12,778 bases of DNA from Chthonomonas sp. UBA2391 (lineage in GTDB: Bacteria; Armatimonadota; Fimbriimonadia; Fimbriimonadales; Fimbriimonadaceae). The stretch lies in NCBI GenBank assembly GCA_002343825.1, contig DDSL01000112.1, positions 1 through 12,778 on the forward strand. The letters are read 5' to 3'. Position numbers and translations under genes: made by a program. Under the pieces are notes generated by a model. That model saw nothing but the letters and a program-made list of their open reading frames with translations, had not been told where the DNA came from and did not search any database. Shown here one piece after another: positions 7,458 to 12,778 of this stretch (the stretch's first letter is position 1; each line of letters opens with the position of its first letter).

Positions 7458-7463
7458 CCGGAC

Positions 7464-8057
7464 GTGCCTGGCTCCCGACCCCAGATGATCATCCTTGCCG
7501 GACCGAATGGTTCGGGAAAGTCCACCACGGCGCGGCTCCTGCTCCCTCCGACGATCCAGTTTGTGAATGCCGACATGATCGCCCAGGAGATCAGTGGGGA
7601 GCGCAGCACCACCGCCGACCTTCAAGCGGGCAGATTGCTGGTCGAGCGGGTTGATAAACTCGAAAAAGACGGGGCGGACTTTGCCCTTGAAACTACTCTT
7701 GCCACGGCCAAGCTGGTCCCCCGTATCCACCGGCTTCAGAGCCTGGGCTACGCGACCCACCTCATCTTCTTTTGGCTTCAGTCGCCCGAACTCGCGGTCG
7801 AACGAGTGGCGGCCCGAGTGCGACTGGGAGGGCACGATGTGCCGGAAGAGACGGTGAGACGACGATATCAGCGCGGGCTTCAGCTCTTTTTCAAGTCGTA
7901 CATCGACACCGTGGATAGCTGGCGGATGTACGATAACTCAAAGCTCAACGACCCCGATCGGATTGCCTCCGGCGGGCGGCATCGCCCGATCGAAATCATC
8001 GAGGGCGAACTTTGGGCCAAGATCTTGCAACAGGCGAATCCCCATGTCGAAGCGTGA
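7464..8057 (+). CDS. Zeta-toxin/AAA_33-like P-loop kinase
   Basis: This encodes 197 aa from GTG. The N-terminus IILAGPNGSGKSTTARLL (9-26) has a Walker A at 13-20. It is followed by FVNADMIAQE (33-42) with Asp37 in the place of the zeta catalytic Asp, and ALETTLATAK (74-83) with the Glu-Thr-Thr signature seen in zeta-like proteins. Arg-rich helices (115-134: ERVAARVRLGGHDVPEETVRRR) look like the lid. Family members phosphorylate small molecules (UDP-sugars in true zeta toxins) or serve as uncharacterised chromosomal kinases. The start is uncertain: GTG 7464 fits a leaderless transcript from CATAAT at 7452-7457. ATG 7485 would leave MIILAGPNGSGKS, also compatible with the fold. The next gene begins inside this one (14-bp overlap), so the two are co-translated. 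The P-loop kinase call is firm; toxicity is not shown. Confidence 0.85.
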   Translation: MPGSRPQMIILAGPNGSGKSTTARLLLPPTIQFVNADMIAQEISGERSTTADLQAGRLLVERVDKLEKDGADFALETTLATAKLVPRIHRLQSLGYATHLIFFWLQSPELAVERVAARVRLGGHDVPEETVRRRYQRGLQLFFKSYIDTVDSWRMYDNSKLNDPDRIASGGRHRPIEIIEGELWAKILQQANPHVEA

Positions 8058-8241
8058 CCTTTCCGAAATCTTAAGCAACGTCGATGCCTTGGACGAAACG
8101 GTTCGCCAAGCCGTTCAGGAGGCGATCGAAGAGAACCTCCGCAAGGGCAACAAGGTTGCCGCTTGGGACGGAAACCGAGTCGTGGTTATCGACCTGTCCG
8201 AGCTTCCGTCGATTCGTACAGAGGACGAGCCGAATCAATAA
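8044..8241 (+). CDS. Small acidic protein paired with the zeta-like kinase; antitoxin candidate
   Basis: This encodes 65 aa. ATG 8044 is chosen over upstream in-frame starts because those lie deep inside the kinase gene, and this start gives the usual short overlap. Residues 5-34 are predicted as one long helix with many acidic residues (LDETVRQAVQEAIEENLRKG). Residues 35-50 form a strand-turn-strand (NKVAAWDGNRVVVID), then an acidic tail. From memory, short proteins of this layout with a G-N-x-V-x-W core are often found beside zeta/AAA_33 kinases, but I know of no assigned function. Unlike the classical epsilon-zeta order (antitoxin first), the small gene is downstream. Its last 56 bp overlap the 3' end of the convergent regulator gene. 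The coding call is good; the antitoxin role is inference. Confidence 0.72.
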   Translation: MSKRDLSEILSNVDALDETVRQAVQEAIEENLRKGNKVAAWDGNRVVVIDLSELPSIRTEDEPNQ

Positions 8242-8533
8242 CCCCGGCAAGGAGCTCGCCCACAGTGGCGTGACTCTCCAGCGGGTGCCTCAAGCGGGCA
8301 TCCAAGCAGATCGAGTAGACGTTGCCCCGCCCTTCTCGAGTTCGTCGAAGGATTCCCGCATCGACGAGGTCGCGCACCATCCCCTGCACCGCCCGTTCCG
8401 AGATGCCGATGCGGTCGGCAACATCCCGGAGGCGCTGTCGCGGGTCGTGCCAGAGGCAAACGAGGACGTGGGTGTGATTCGTCAGAAACGTCCATCGTCC
8501 CGAGTGTTGGACTTCAAGCTGAACCTGATTCAT
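8186..8533 (-). CDS. Winged helix-turn-helix (MarR/ArsR-like) transcriptional regulator
   Basis: This encodes 115 aa. The pattern WTFLTNHTHVLVCLWHDP (14-31) leads into a winged helix: helix 2 at 35-42 (LRDVADRI), turn GIS, recognition helix at 45-57 (SERAVQGMVRDLV), then a wing at 62-76 (LRRTREGRGNVYSI). After this comes the short signature LRHPLESHATVGELL (81-95), which I recall from a widespread family of small regulators annotated as wHTH or MarR-like. There is no ligand domain, so it probably acts as a dimeric DNA-binding repressor. A perfect TATAAT lies 20 nt before its ATG. It is divergent from icd with 58 bp between them. It is convergent with the kinase/small-protein pair, overlapping the latter by 56 bp. 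It may control icd, the kinase pair or itself; the sequence does not decide. Confidence 0.85.
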   Translation of the reverse strand: MNQVQLEVQHSGRWTFLTNHTHVLVCLWHDPRQRLRDVADRIGISERAVQGMVRDLVDAGILRRTREGRGNVYSICLDARLRHPLESHATVGELLAGVIDSARPLYESTEARTGR

Positions 8534-8553
8534 TTCAAAAGAAAAACAGAAGC

Positions 8554-8559
8554 ATTATA
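8554..8559 (-). promoter_or_regulatory. -10 box of the wHTH regulator gene
   Basis: On the minus strand the hexamer is a perfect TATAAT, 20 nt before the ATG at 8533. A possible -35 with TTG (TTGTGC at 8584-8579) has a 19-bp spacer, which is long. The leader would be about 13 nt, T-rich and without a Shine-Dalgarno. Confidence 0.55.
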
Positions 8560-8591
8560 GGCCAACCTTTTGTCCGCCGCACAACCTCCCG

Positions 8592-10052
8592 ATGGTTCAA
8601 AATACGACTATGCAAGTACAGTCCGCAATAACCGTGGCTCACGGAGATGGCATTGGCCCCGAAATCATGGCCGCAACGCTTCGAGTGCTCCGGGAGGCTG
8701 GGGCCAATCTCGAGATCCACACGATCCAGGTCGGGGAGTCGGTCTATAAGAGCGGACACACCAGTGGGATCCCACCCGAGGCTTGGGAGACGCTGCGCGC
8801 CACCAAAGTATTTCTCAAGGCTCCAATCACAACTCCGCAAGGTGGTGGTTACAAGAGTCTCAACGTTACGATTCGCAAGACCCTGGGGCTGTATGCCAAC
8901 GTTCGCCCGTGCGTCAGCTACGATCCGATCGTCCCGAGTCTGCGCAAGGGCATGAACCTTGTGATCGTCCGTGAAAACGAGGAAGATCTGTATGCGGGGA
9001 TTGAGCACCGACAGACCGAGGACACCGTTCAGTGTCTCAAGCTGGTCACCCGTCCGGGGTGCGAGCGGATCATTCGTTATGCCTTTGAATACGCCCGGGT
9101 GAATGGTCGCAAGAAGGTGAGCTGCATGACCAAGGACAACATCATGAAGCTCAGCGACGGCCTGTTCCACAAGGTCTTTGACCAGATCGGGGCCGAGTAT
9201 CCGGAGATCGAGAAGGATCACTGGATCATCGACATCGGGATGGCGCGAGCGGGGACGAAGCCCGAACTCTTCGACGTGATCGTGACCCTGAACCTTTATG
9301 GCGACATCCTGAGCGATATCACCGCCGAGGTCGCGGGATCGGTTGGTCTGGCTGGGAGCGCGAACATCGGCGAAAGCTGCGCGATGTTCGAGGCGATCCA
9401 CGGCTCAGCCCCACTGATCGCCGGCAAGGGGATCGCAAATCCCTCTGGGCTCTTGCTTTCCGCAGTTCAGATGCTCATCCATCTGAATCAGACCGAGGTC
9501 GCCGAGCGGATCCATAACGCCTGGCTCCGGACGCTGGAGGACGGCATCCACACGGGCGATATCGCCCGACCGGAGATCACCAAGCAGCAAGTCGGGACGG
9601 AGGATTTTGCCACCGCGGTCATCGCGCGCCTAGGCCAAGAGCCAACGCTCTTCCCACCCGTTCGGGTCAACCACGATCCGAGCGACTCGATGAAGTTGAC
9701 TCCGCCCGTGCGGGGAAGTTCTTCGCGACGAGAAACCTTTGGCATCGACCTGTTTGTCCGCTGGCTGGGTTCGGCCGACGATCTCGGGGCAAAGGTTTCT
9801 GTCCTCGGATCGGGGTCGTTGCAGTTACAGGTAATCACCTGTCGCGGCGTAAAGGTCTATCCCGACGGGATGCCCGAGACCCTGCTGACCGATCACTTCC
9901 GATGCCGCTTCATGAGTCCGACGCCGATTGGGCTGGCGGAGATCGTGGCTCTGCAACAGCGAGCGCTCGACGCCGGGGTGGACTTCCTGAAGACAGAACA
10001 CCTCGTGCAGTTCGACGGCGAACCCGGCTACTCGCTGGGACAAGGTCAGTAG
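8592..10052 (+). CDS. icd: Isocitrate dehydrogenase, long form with C-terminal domain
   Basis: This encodes 486 aa. The TCA-cycle enzyme converts isocitrate to 2-oxoglutarate and CO2. Motifs are HGDGIGPEIM (17-26), KAPITTPQGGGYKSLNVTIRK (77-97; substrate-binding Ser-x-Asn and Arg), RENEEDLYAGIEHRQ (132-146), KKVSCMTKDNIMK (173-185), and the metal Asp region DVIVTLNLYGDILSDITAEV (231-250). The last ~120 residues (GIDLFVRWLGS ... GYSLGQGQ) form the extra domain seen in the Rickettsia/Thermus-type enzymes (TIGR02924-like), so its length is normal for that subtype. In the coenzyme loop the sequence reads HGSAPLIAGKGIANP. Leu275 stands where I recall Asp in NAD-linked and Lys in NADP-linked relatives, so NAD/NADP preference is uncertain. 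ATG 8592 and ATG 8610 are both possible starts; neither has a Shine-Dalgarno. Confidence 0.93.
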   Translation: MVQNTTMQVQSAITVAHGDGIGPEIMAATLRVLREAGANLEIHTIQVGESVYKSGHTSGIPPEAWETLRATKVFLKAPITTPQGGGYKSLNVTIRKTLGLYANVRPCVSYDPIVPSLRKGMNLVIVRENEEDLYAGIEHRQTEDTVQCLKLVTRPGCERIIRYAFEYARVNGRKKVSCMTKDNIMKLSDGLFHKVFDQIGAEYPEIEKDHWIIDIGMARAGTKPELFDVIVTLNLYGDILSDITAEVAGSVGLAGSANIGESCAMFEAIHGSAPLIAGKGIANPSGLLLSAVQMLIHLNQTEVAERIHNAWLRTLEDGIHTGDIARPEITKQQVGTEDFATAVIARLGQEPTLFPPVRVNHDPSDSMKLTPPVRGSSSRRETFGIDLFVRWLGSADDLGAKVSVLGSGSLQLQVITCRGVKVYPDGMPETLLTDHFRCRFMSPTPIGLAEIVALQQRALDAGVDFLKTEHLVQFDGEPGYSLGQGQ

Positions 10053-10061
10053 TTTCTTTCA

Positions 10062-10110
10062 ATAGGTCTTATAGGACTTATAGGACCTATAAGACCTATA
10101 GGTCCTATAA
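10062..10110. repeat. Tandem 9-bp repeat forming two alternative 14-bp hairpins
   Basis: Five consecutive 9-bp units start at 10062 (ATAGGTCTT, ATAGGACTT, ATAGGACCT, ATAAGACCT, ATAGGTCCT). Because the units are near-complementary to one another, two perfect 14-bp stems exist. One pairs 10062-10075 with 10086-10099 (10-nt loop). The other pairs 10078-10091 with 10097-10110 (5-nt loop). They share bases and cannot form together. The element fills the 62-bp gap between the convergent icd and nuclease genes, and may end transcription or protect RNA ends. No U-tract follows on the plus strand. Confidence 0.85.
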
Positions 10111-10114
10111 AGCC

Positions 10115-11488
10115 CTATCCAAGATCGAATTCTTGGCCGTGTTCGGGGATCTCGACGTTCCAGCCTAGCTCGGTGCGGATCCGCTCGGCGAGGGCGTCTT
10201 GCGCCTCCGGCTCGCCATGAACCAGGAACGTTGTCTTCGGGGCTTGGCGGAATCCGCCCAAGAACCGGAAGATCTCATTCTGGTCGGCGTGGGCCGAAAG
10301 CGAGCTGATCTTGTCGACTTTGGCCCGGACTTCGACCTCGCGGCCCATGATCTGGACGGTCGGGGCACCTTCGAGCAGACGGCGACCCAGGGTCTCGGCG
10401 GCCTGATATCCGGTGAAGAGGACGTGGGTCCGCTCTTGACCAAGCCGGTGCAAGAGGTGATGCTGAATCCGCCCGCCATTGGCCATGCCGCTCCCGGCGA
10501 TGATCACCATCGGACCCGACATTGAGTTGAGGGCCTTGCTACTGTTGCGGTCCCGGGTGAATTGGAGTCCTTCCGGCTCAATCGGGTCGTATTGCTCTTG
10601 CATCAACTCGGTCATTTCCTCGTCCCACTCTTCCTTGGCCCCGCCATAGAGCGCGGTGGTGGAGGTGGCCATCGGCGAATCGACGAAGATCGGGATGCGC
10701 GGAAGTCGGCCTTGAATCTGGAGCATCCGGATGAAGTAGAGCAGCTCCTGGGTTCGCCCGATGGCAAAGCTCGGAACCAGGAGCACGGACCCATCGGCGA
10801 CGACCTCGCTCAGCACGCCATGCAAAAACTCCAGCGGGTCTTCTTGAGGGTGGAGCCGGTCGCCATAGGTGCTCTCGATCACCAAGTATTCGCTCCAGTC
10901 GACAGTCTCGGGGTCCTTGATGATAGGGGCGTCATAGCGACCGAGGTCGCCGGTCATCAGGACGCGTTCGCCATTGGGGAGGAAGATCTCGGCGTAGGCC
11001 GACCCCAGAATGTGCCCGCTGCTGCGGAACTGGAACTGGGCCCCGCCAGGGAGCGCATGGAACTGGTGATACGGGACCGCTTCAAAGCTCTTCAGAGCCG
11101 CGTAGGCATCTTTCTCATCGTAAAGCGGTTCGACGTCGCGTCCGCGCTTTCGGTCTTGGTAGGCGTCTTCCTCTTGCAGCCGTCCGCTATCAGGGAGTGA
11201 GATCGCGCTGATCCCCTTGGTCGCGCGGGTGCAATAAACCGGGCCCCGATACCCGTCCCGAATCAGCTTGGGGATCATGCCAACGTGGTCCATGTGGGCA
11301 TGGGTCAAGATCACGGCATCCAGGTCAGCGGGGTCAAACGGAAAAGGCTCGTAGTTCCGGTCGCGCAGCTCGCGAGGACCTTGGAACATGCCGCAGTCGA
11401 CCAAGATCTGCTTGTTGCCGATGGTCAGGAGGTGCTTGGACCCGGTGACAGTTCTCGCCGCGCCGTGGAACGCGATCTTGGTAGCCAT
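10115..11488 (-). CDS. Beta-CASP metallo-beta-lactamase ribonuclease (CPSF73/TTHA0252-like)
   Basis: This encodes 457 aa. The metallo-beta-lactamase core shows Asp31 (VDCGMFQG), HAHMDH at 63-68, His159 (SSGHILGS) and Asp181 (TGDLG), the full di-zinc set. The beta-CASP insertion follows from ~205 with motif A (ESTYGD, Glu205), VPSFAIGRTQELL (238-250), FVDSPMA (268-274), motif B His400 (SAHAD) and motif C His424 (VHGE). Such proteins are RNA endo/exonucleases in RNA processing and decay. The protein is the size of Thermus TTHA0252 and lacks the C-terminal domain of RNase J. It is cytoplasmic. The N-terminus GAARTVTGSKHLL is typical of the family, supporting the ATG at 11488. It is convergent with icd across a hairpin repeat and divergent from the htrA-like gene. 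Confidence 0.92.
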   Translation of the reverse strand: MATKIAFHGAARTVTGSKHLLTIGNKQILVDCGMFQGPRELRDRNYEPFPFDPADLDAVILTHAHMDHVGMIPKLIRDGYRGPVYCTRATKGISAISLPDSGRLQEEDAYQDRKRGRDVEPLYDEKDAYAALKSFEAVPYHQFHALPGGAQFQFRSSGHILGSAYAEIFLPNGERVLMTGDLGRYDAPIIKDPETVDWSEYLVIESTYGDRLHPQEDPLEFLHGVLSEVVADGSVLLVPSFAIGRTQELLYFIRMLQIQGRLPRIPIFVDSPMATSTTALYGGAKEEWDEEMTELMQEQYDPIEPEGLQFTRDRNSSKALNSMSGPMVIIAGSGMANGGRIQHHLLHRLGQERTHVLFTGYQAAETLGRRLLEGAPTVQIMGREVEVRAKVDKISSLSAHADQNEIFRFLGGFRQAPKTTFLVHGEPEAQDALAERIRTELGWNVEIPEHGQEFDLG

Positions 11489-11495
11489 ACCCGCT

Positions 11496-11501
11496 AGTTT
11501 A
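11496..11501 (-). promoter_or_regulatory. Possible -10 element for a leaderless nuclease transcript
   Basis: On the minus strand TAAACT (TAnnnT) is followed by exactly 7 nt and then the ATG at 11488, the same spacing as at the amine oxidase gene. No Shine-Dalgarno is present in those 7 nt, and no -35 was recognised. Confidence 0.35.
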
Positions 11502-11569
11502 CTATCGCCAATTTGTCCGGTACCCGGGACCGGGAACCCAGCCCCCGGACTCGCGCGTTTCTTTCAACA

Positions 11570-11582
11570 TTGACCCCGTCAA
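11570..11582. promoter_or_regulatory. Small palindrome upstream of the htrA-like gene
   Basis: TTGAC-CCC-GTCAA is a perfect 5-bp dyad with a 3-bp spacer, 17 bp before the start codon. It may be an operator, or its TTGACC half may serve as a -35, though no -10 follows at 17 bp. A second GC-rich dyad (GTCCGG 11515-11520 with CCGGAC 11545-11550) lies further upstream in the same divergent gap. Confidence 0.3.
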
Positions 11583-11599
11583 AAGGAAAGTCCAACCCT

Positions 11600-12778
11600 A
11601 TGAGTCTGATGAACAAAATGCTTTCGAAGCCTCCCGTCTGGCTTGCAGCCGCGATCGTCGTCGGCGGAGTAGCGGTCGGGAGCATGTCCCTGCGCGATGG
11701 ATCCGCCTCCCCGACCCGAACCGTCGCCCCCAAGGTCCAAGTTTCCGCCGCCAACGTCGGCACCCGGCAGTTCGAGTCCCTCGCCATGATGGACCAGCAA
11801 TTCGCCGATCTCAGCGAGCAAGTCGCCCCCACCGTCGTCCATATCAAGTCGGGCCGACAATCCAGCCAAGGAGGCGAAGCAGTCTTCATGACCGAAGGCC
11901 AGGGCAGCGGCGTCATCTTCCGACGAGATGGCTACATCATCACCAATGCCCACGTCGTCGACGGATTCTCAACCGTCAAAGTCGTCTTTAACGACGGACG
12001 AGAAGTCCAAGGGCAGGTCATCACCGCCAACGATTCCGCCAACGATATCGCCGTCGTCAAGGTCGACCAAAAAGACCTCCCCGTCGCAACCTTTGCCGAT
12101 AGCGATTCCGTCCGAACCGGACAATTCGCCGTCGCCGTCGGTGCCCCGTTCGGAATCGAGAACACCGTCACCATCGGACACGTCAGCGGACTCGGACGCG
12201 ATAACGCCATCCCCGATACCCGCACCGGACAAGGACGACTCTATCGAGGCATGATCCAAACCGATGCCCCCATCAACCCCGGCAACTCCGGTGGACCCCT
12301 CTTCAATATCGATGGAGAAGTCATCGGCATCAATAGCTCCATCGCGGGCGGCGGAAGCGCAATGTTCGGCCAAGGCGGCAACGTCGGCGTCGGATTCGCC
12401 ATCCCCAGCAACCAAGCCGTCTTCTTCGCCAACCTCCTCATCCAGCGCAAAGGCAAAGTCGAGCGAGCCTTCCTCGGACTCGTCCCCCGCGACCTCAAAC
12501 CGTTCGAAAAGAAAGAGAAAGCCATCCCCGGCGGAGCCATGATCGAAGAAGTCCCCGCCGAGAGCCCCAGCGCAAAGGCCGGACTCAAAAAAGGAGACGT
12601 CATCCTCCGCATCGGCACAACCCCCATCGCCGATGAACTCGATCTCCGCAACGCCATGTATCTCTACAAAGCCGGACAAACCGTCGAGGTCGCCTACCTC
12701 CGGGGAGGAGAGGAAGCCACAACCAAAGTCAAACTCCAAGGCCCACCCCAACAAGTCGCCCAAGAGCGCACCCCTGCC
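11600..12778 (+). CDS. HtrA/DegP-type serine protease with PDZ domain (3' end outside window)
   Basis: The frame is open from ATG 11600 to the window edge (393 codons, no stop). Residues 12-29 form an N-terminal hydrophobic segment after a Lys, acting as anchor or signal, so the protease works outside the inner membrane. Residues ~65-285 are a trypsin-like domain with an intact triad: His118 (TNAHVV), Asp149 (NDIAVVKV) and Ser230 (NPGNSGGPL). Residues ~288-380 are one PDZ domain (FLGLVPRDL ... AGLKKGDVILRIG), which binds unfolded C-termini. The family degrades or refolds misfolded envelope proteins. AAAAGGAAAG about 12 nt before the ATG is a loose ribosome site. Codon use differs from the neighbours: of 48 Gly codons only 2 are GGG, with GGA and GGC dominating, and Val is almost always GTC. 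The product is close to complete; a second PDZ or a short tail may follow. Whether it is degP, degQ or degS cannot be decided. Confidence 0.92.
   Translation, partial: MSLMNKMLSKPPVWLAAAIVVGGVAVGSMSLRDGSASPTRTVAPKVQVSAANVGTRQFESLAMMDQQFADLSEQVAPTVVHIKSGRQSSQGGEAVFMTEGQGSGVIFRRDGYIITNAHVVDGFSTVKVVFNDGREVQGQVITANDSANDIAVVKVDQKDLPVATFADSDSVRTGQFAVAVGAPFGIENTVTIGHVSGLGRDNAIPDTRTGQGRLYRGMIQTDAPINPGNSGGPLFNIDGEVIGINSSIAGGGSAMFGQGGNVGVGFAIPSNQAVFFANLLIQRKGKVERAFLGLVPRDLKPFEKKEKAIPGGAMIEEVPAESPSAKAGLKKGDVILRIGTTPIADELDLRNAMYLYKAGQTVEVAYLRGGEEATTKVKLQGPPQQVAQERTPA

Noticed and set aside
7963..8043. Upstream extension of the small kinase-partner gene to 92 aa
   Set aside because: The extra codons lie wholly within the kinase gene in another frame and give a low-complexity N-terminus. 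ATG 8044 gives the normal short overlap.
8535..9401. Minus-strand ORF of 288 aa opposite icd
   Set aside because: The opposite strand encodes an unmistakable isocitrate dehydrogenase; the ORF has no domain-like pattern.
9827..9842. ACAGGT-N4-ACCTGT dyad as a possible operator
   Set aside because: It lies inside the icd coding region in the conserved C-terminal domain, with no gene start nearby; chance is the simpler explanation.
11519..11530. GGTACCCGGGAC resembles a KpnI-SmaI polylinker
   Set aside because: The match is about 10 bp, the flanks are native GC-rich intergenic DNA with no further vector sites, and it is part of a local dyad.
11969..12763. Long minus-strand ORF (264 aa) rich in Asp, Gly, Ser, Glu
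   Set aside because: It lies fully antisense to the htrA-like gene, which has an intact catalytic triad. It is a by-product of that gene's codon bias.

Overview
The window looks like a chromosomal segment of a GC-rich (roughly 60%), free-living bacterium. It has no rRNA, tRNA, insertion sequence, phage or CRISPR signal. Gene order, weak Shine-Dalgarno use, Thermus/alphaproteobacterial-type isocitrate dehydrogenase and a TTHA0252-like beta-CASP nuclease would fit Armatimonadota (Fimbriimonadia) or a similar deep-branching phylum. That placement is a low-confidence inference.

Layout. (1) Positions 1-2560, plus strand: a compact three-gene cluster made of the C-terminus of a TPR protein, a secreted protein with a TolB-N/CsgG-like N-terminal domain plus TPRs, and a membrane-anchored PilZ (c-di-GMP) protein. 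The first two genes overlap by ATGA and the third follows after 10 bp. This suggests an envelope, secretion or motility module under c-di-GMP control. (2) Positions 2581-2605 hold a bidirectional terminator. (3) Positions 2720-7425, minus strand: an operon GH15 glycosidase, then FAD amine oxidase, then YtcJ-type amidohydrolase, all apparently cytoplasmic. (4) Positions 7464-8241, plus strand, divergent from the GH15 gene: a zeta-toxin/AAA_33-like P-loop kinase overlapping a 65-aa antitoxin-like protein. The small gene's 3' end overlaps, tail to tail, a minus-strand winged-helix regulator (8186-8533). (5) Positions 8592-10052, plus: isocitrate dehydrogenase of the long form with a C-terminal extra domain. 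(6) Positions 10062-10110: five tandem 9-bp units that form two competing 14-bp hairpins between convergent genes. (7) Positions 10115-11488, minus: beta-CASP metallo-beta-lactamase RNase. (8) Position 11600 to the end, plus: an HtrA/DegP-type protease, open at the right edge.

The best candidates for something not yet described are the kinase/small-protein pair with its antisense-overlapping regulator, the alternative-hairpin tandem repeat, and a recurring TAnnnT-N7-ATG arrangement that suggests leaderless transcription. No single striking new system is proven by the sequence alone.
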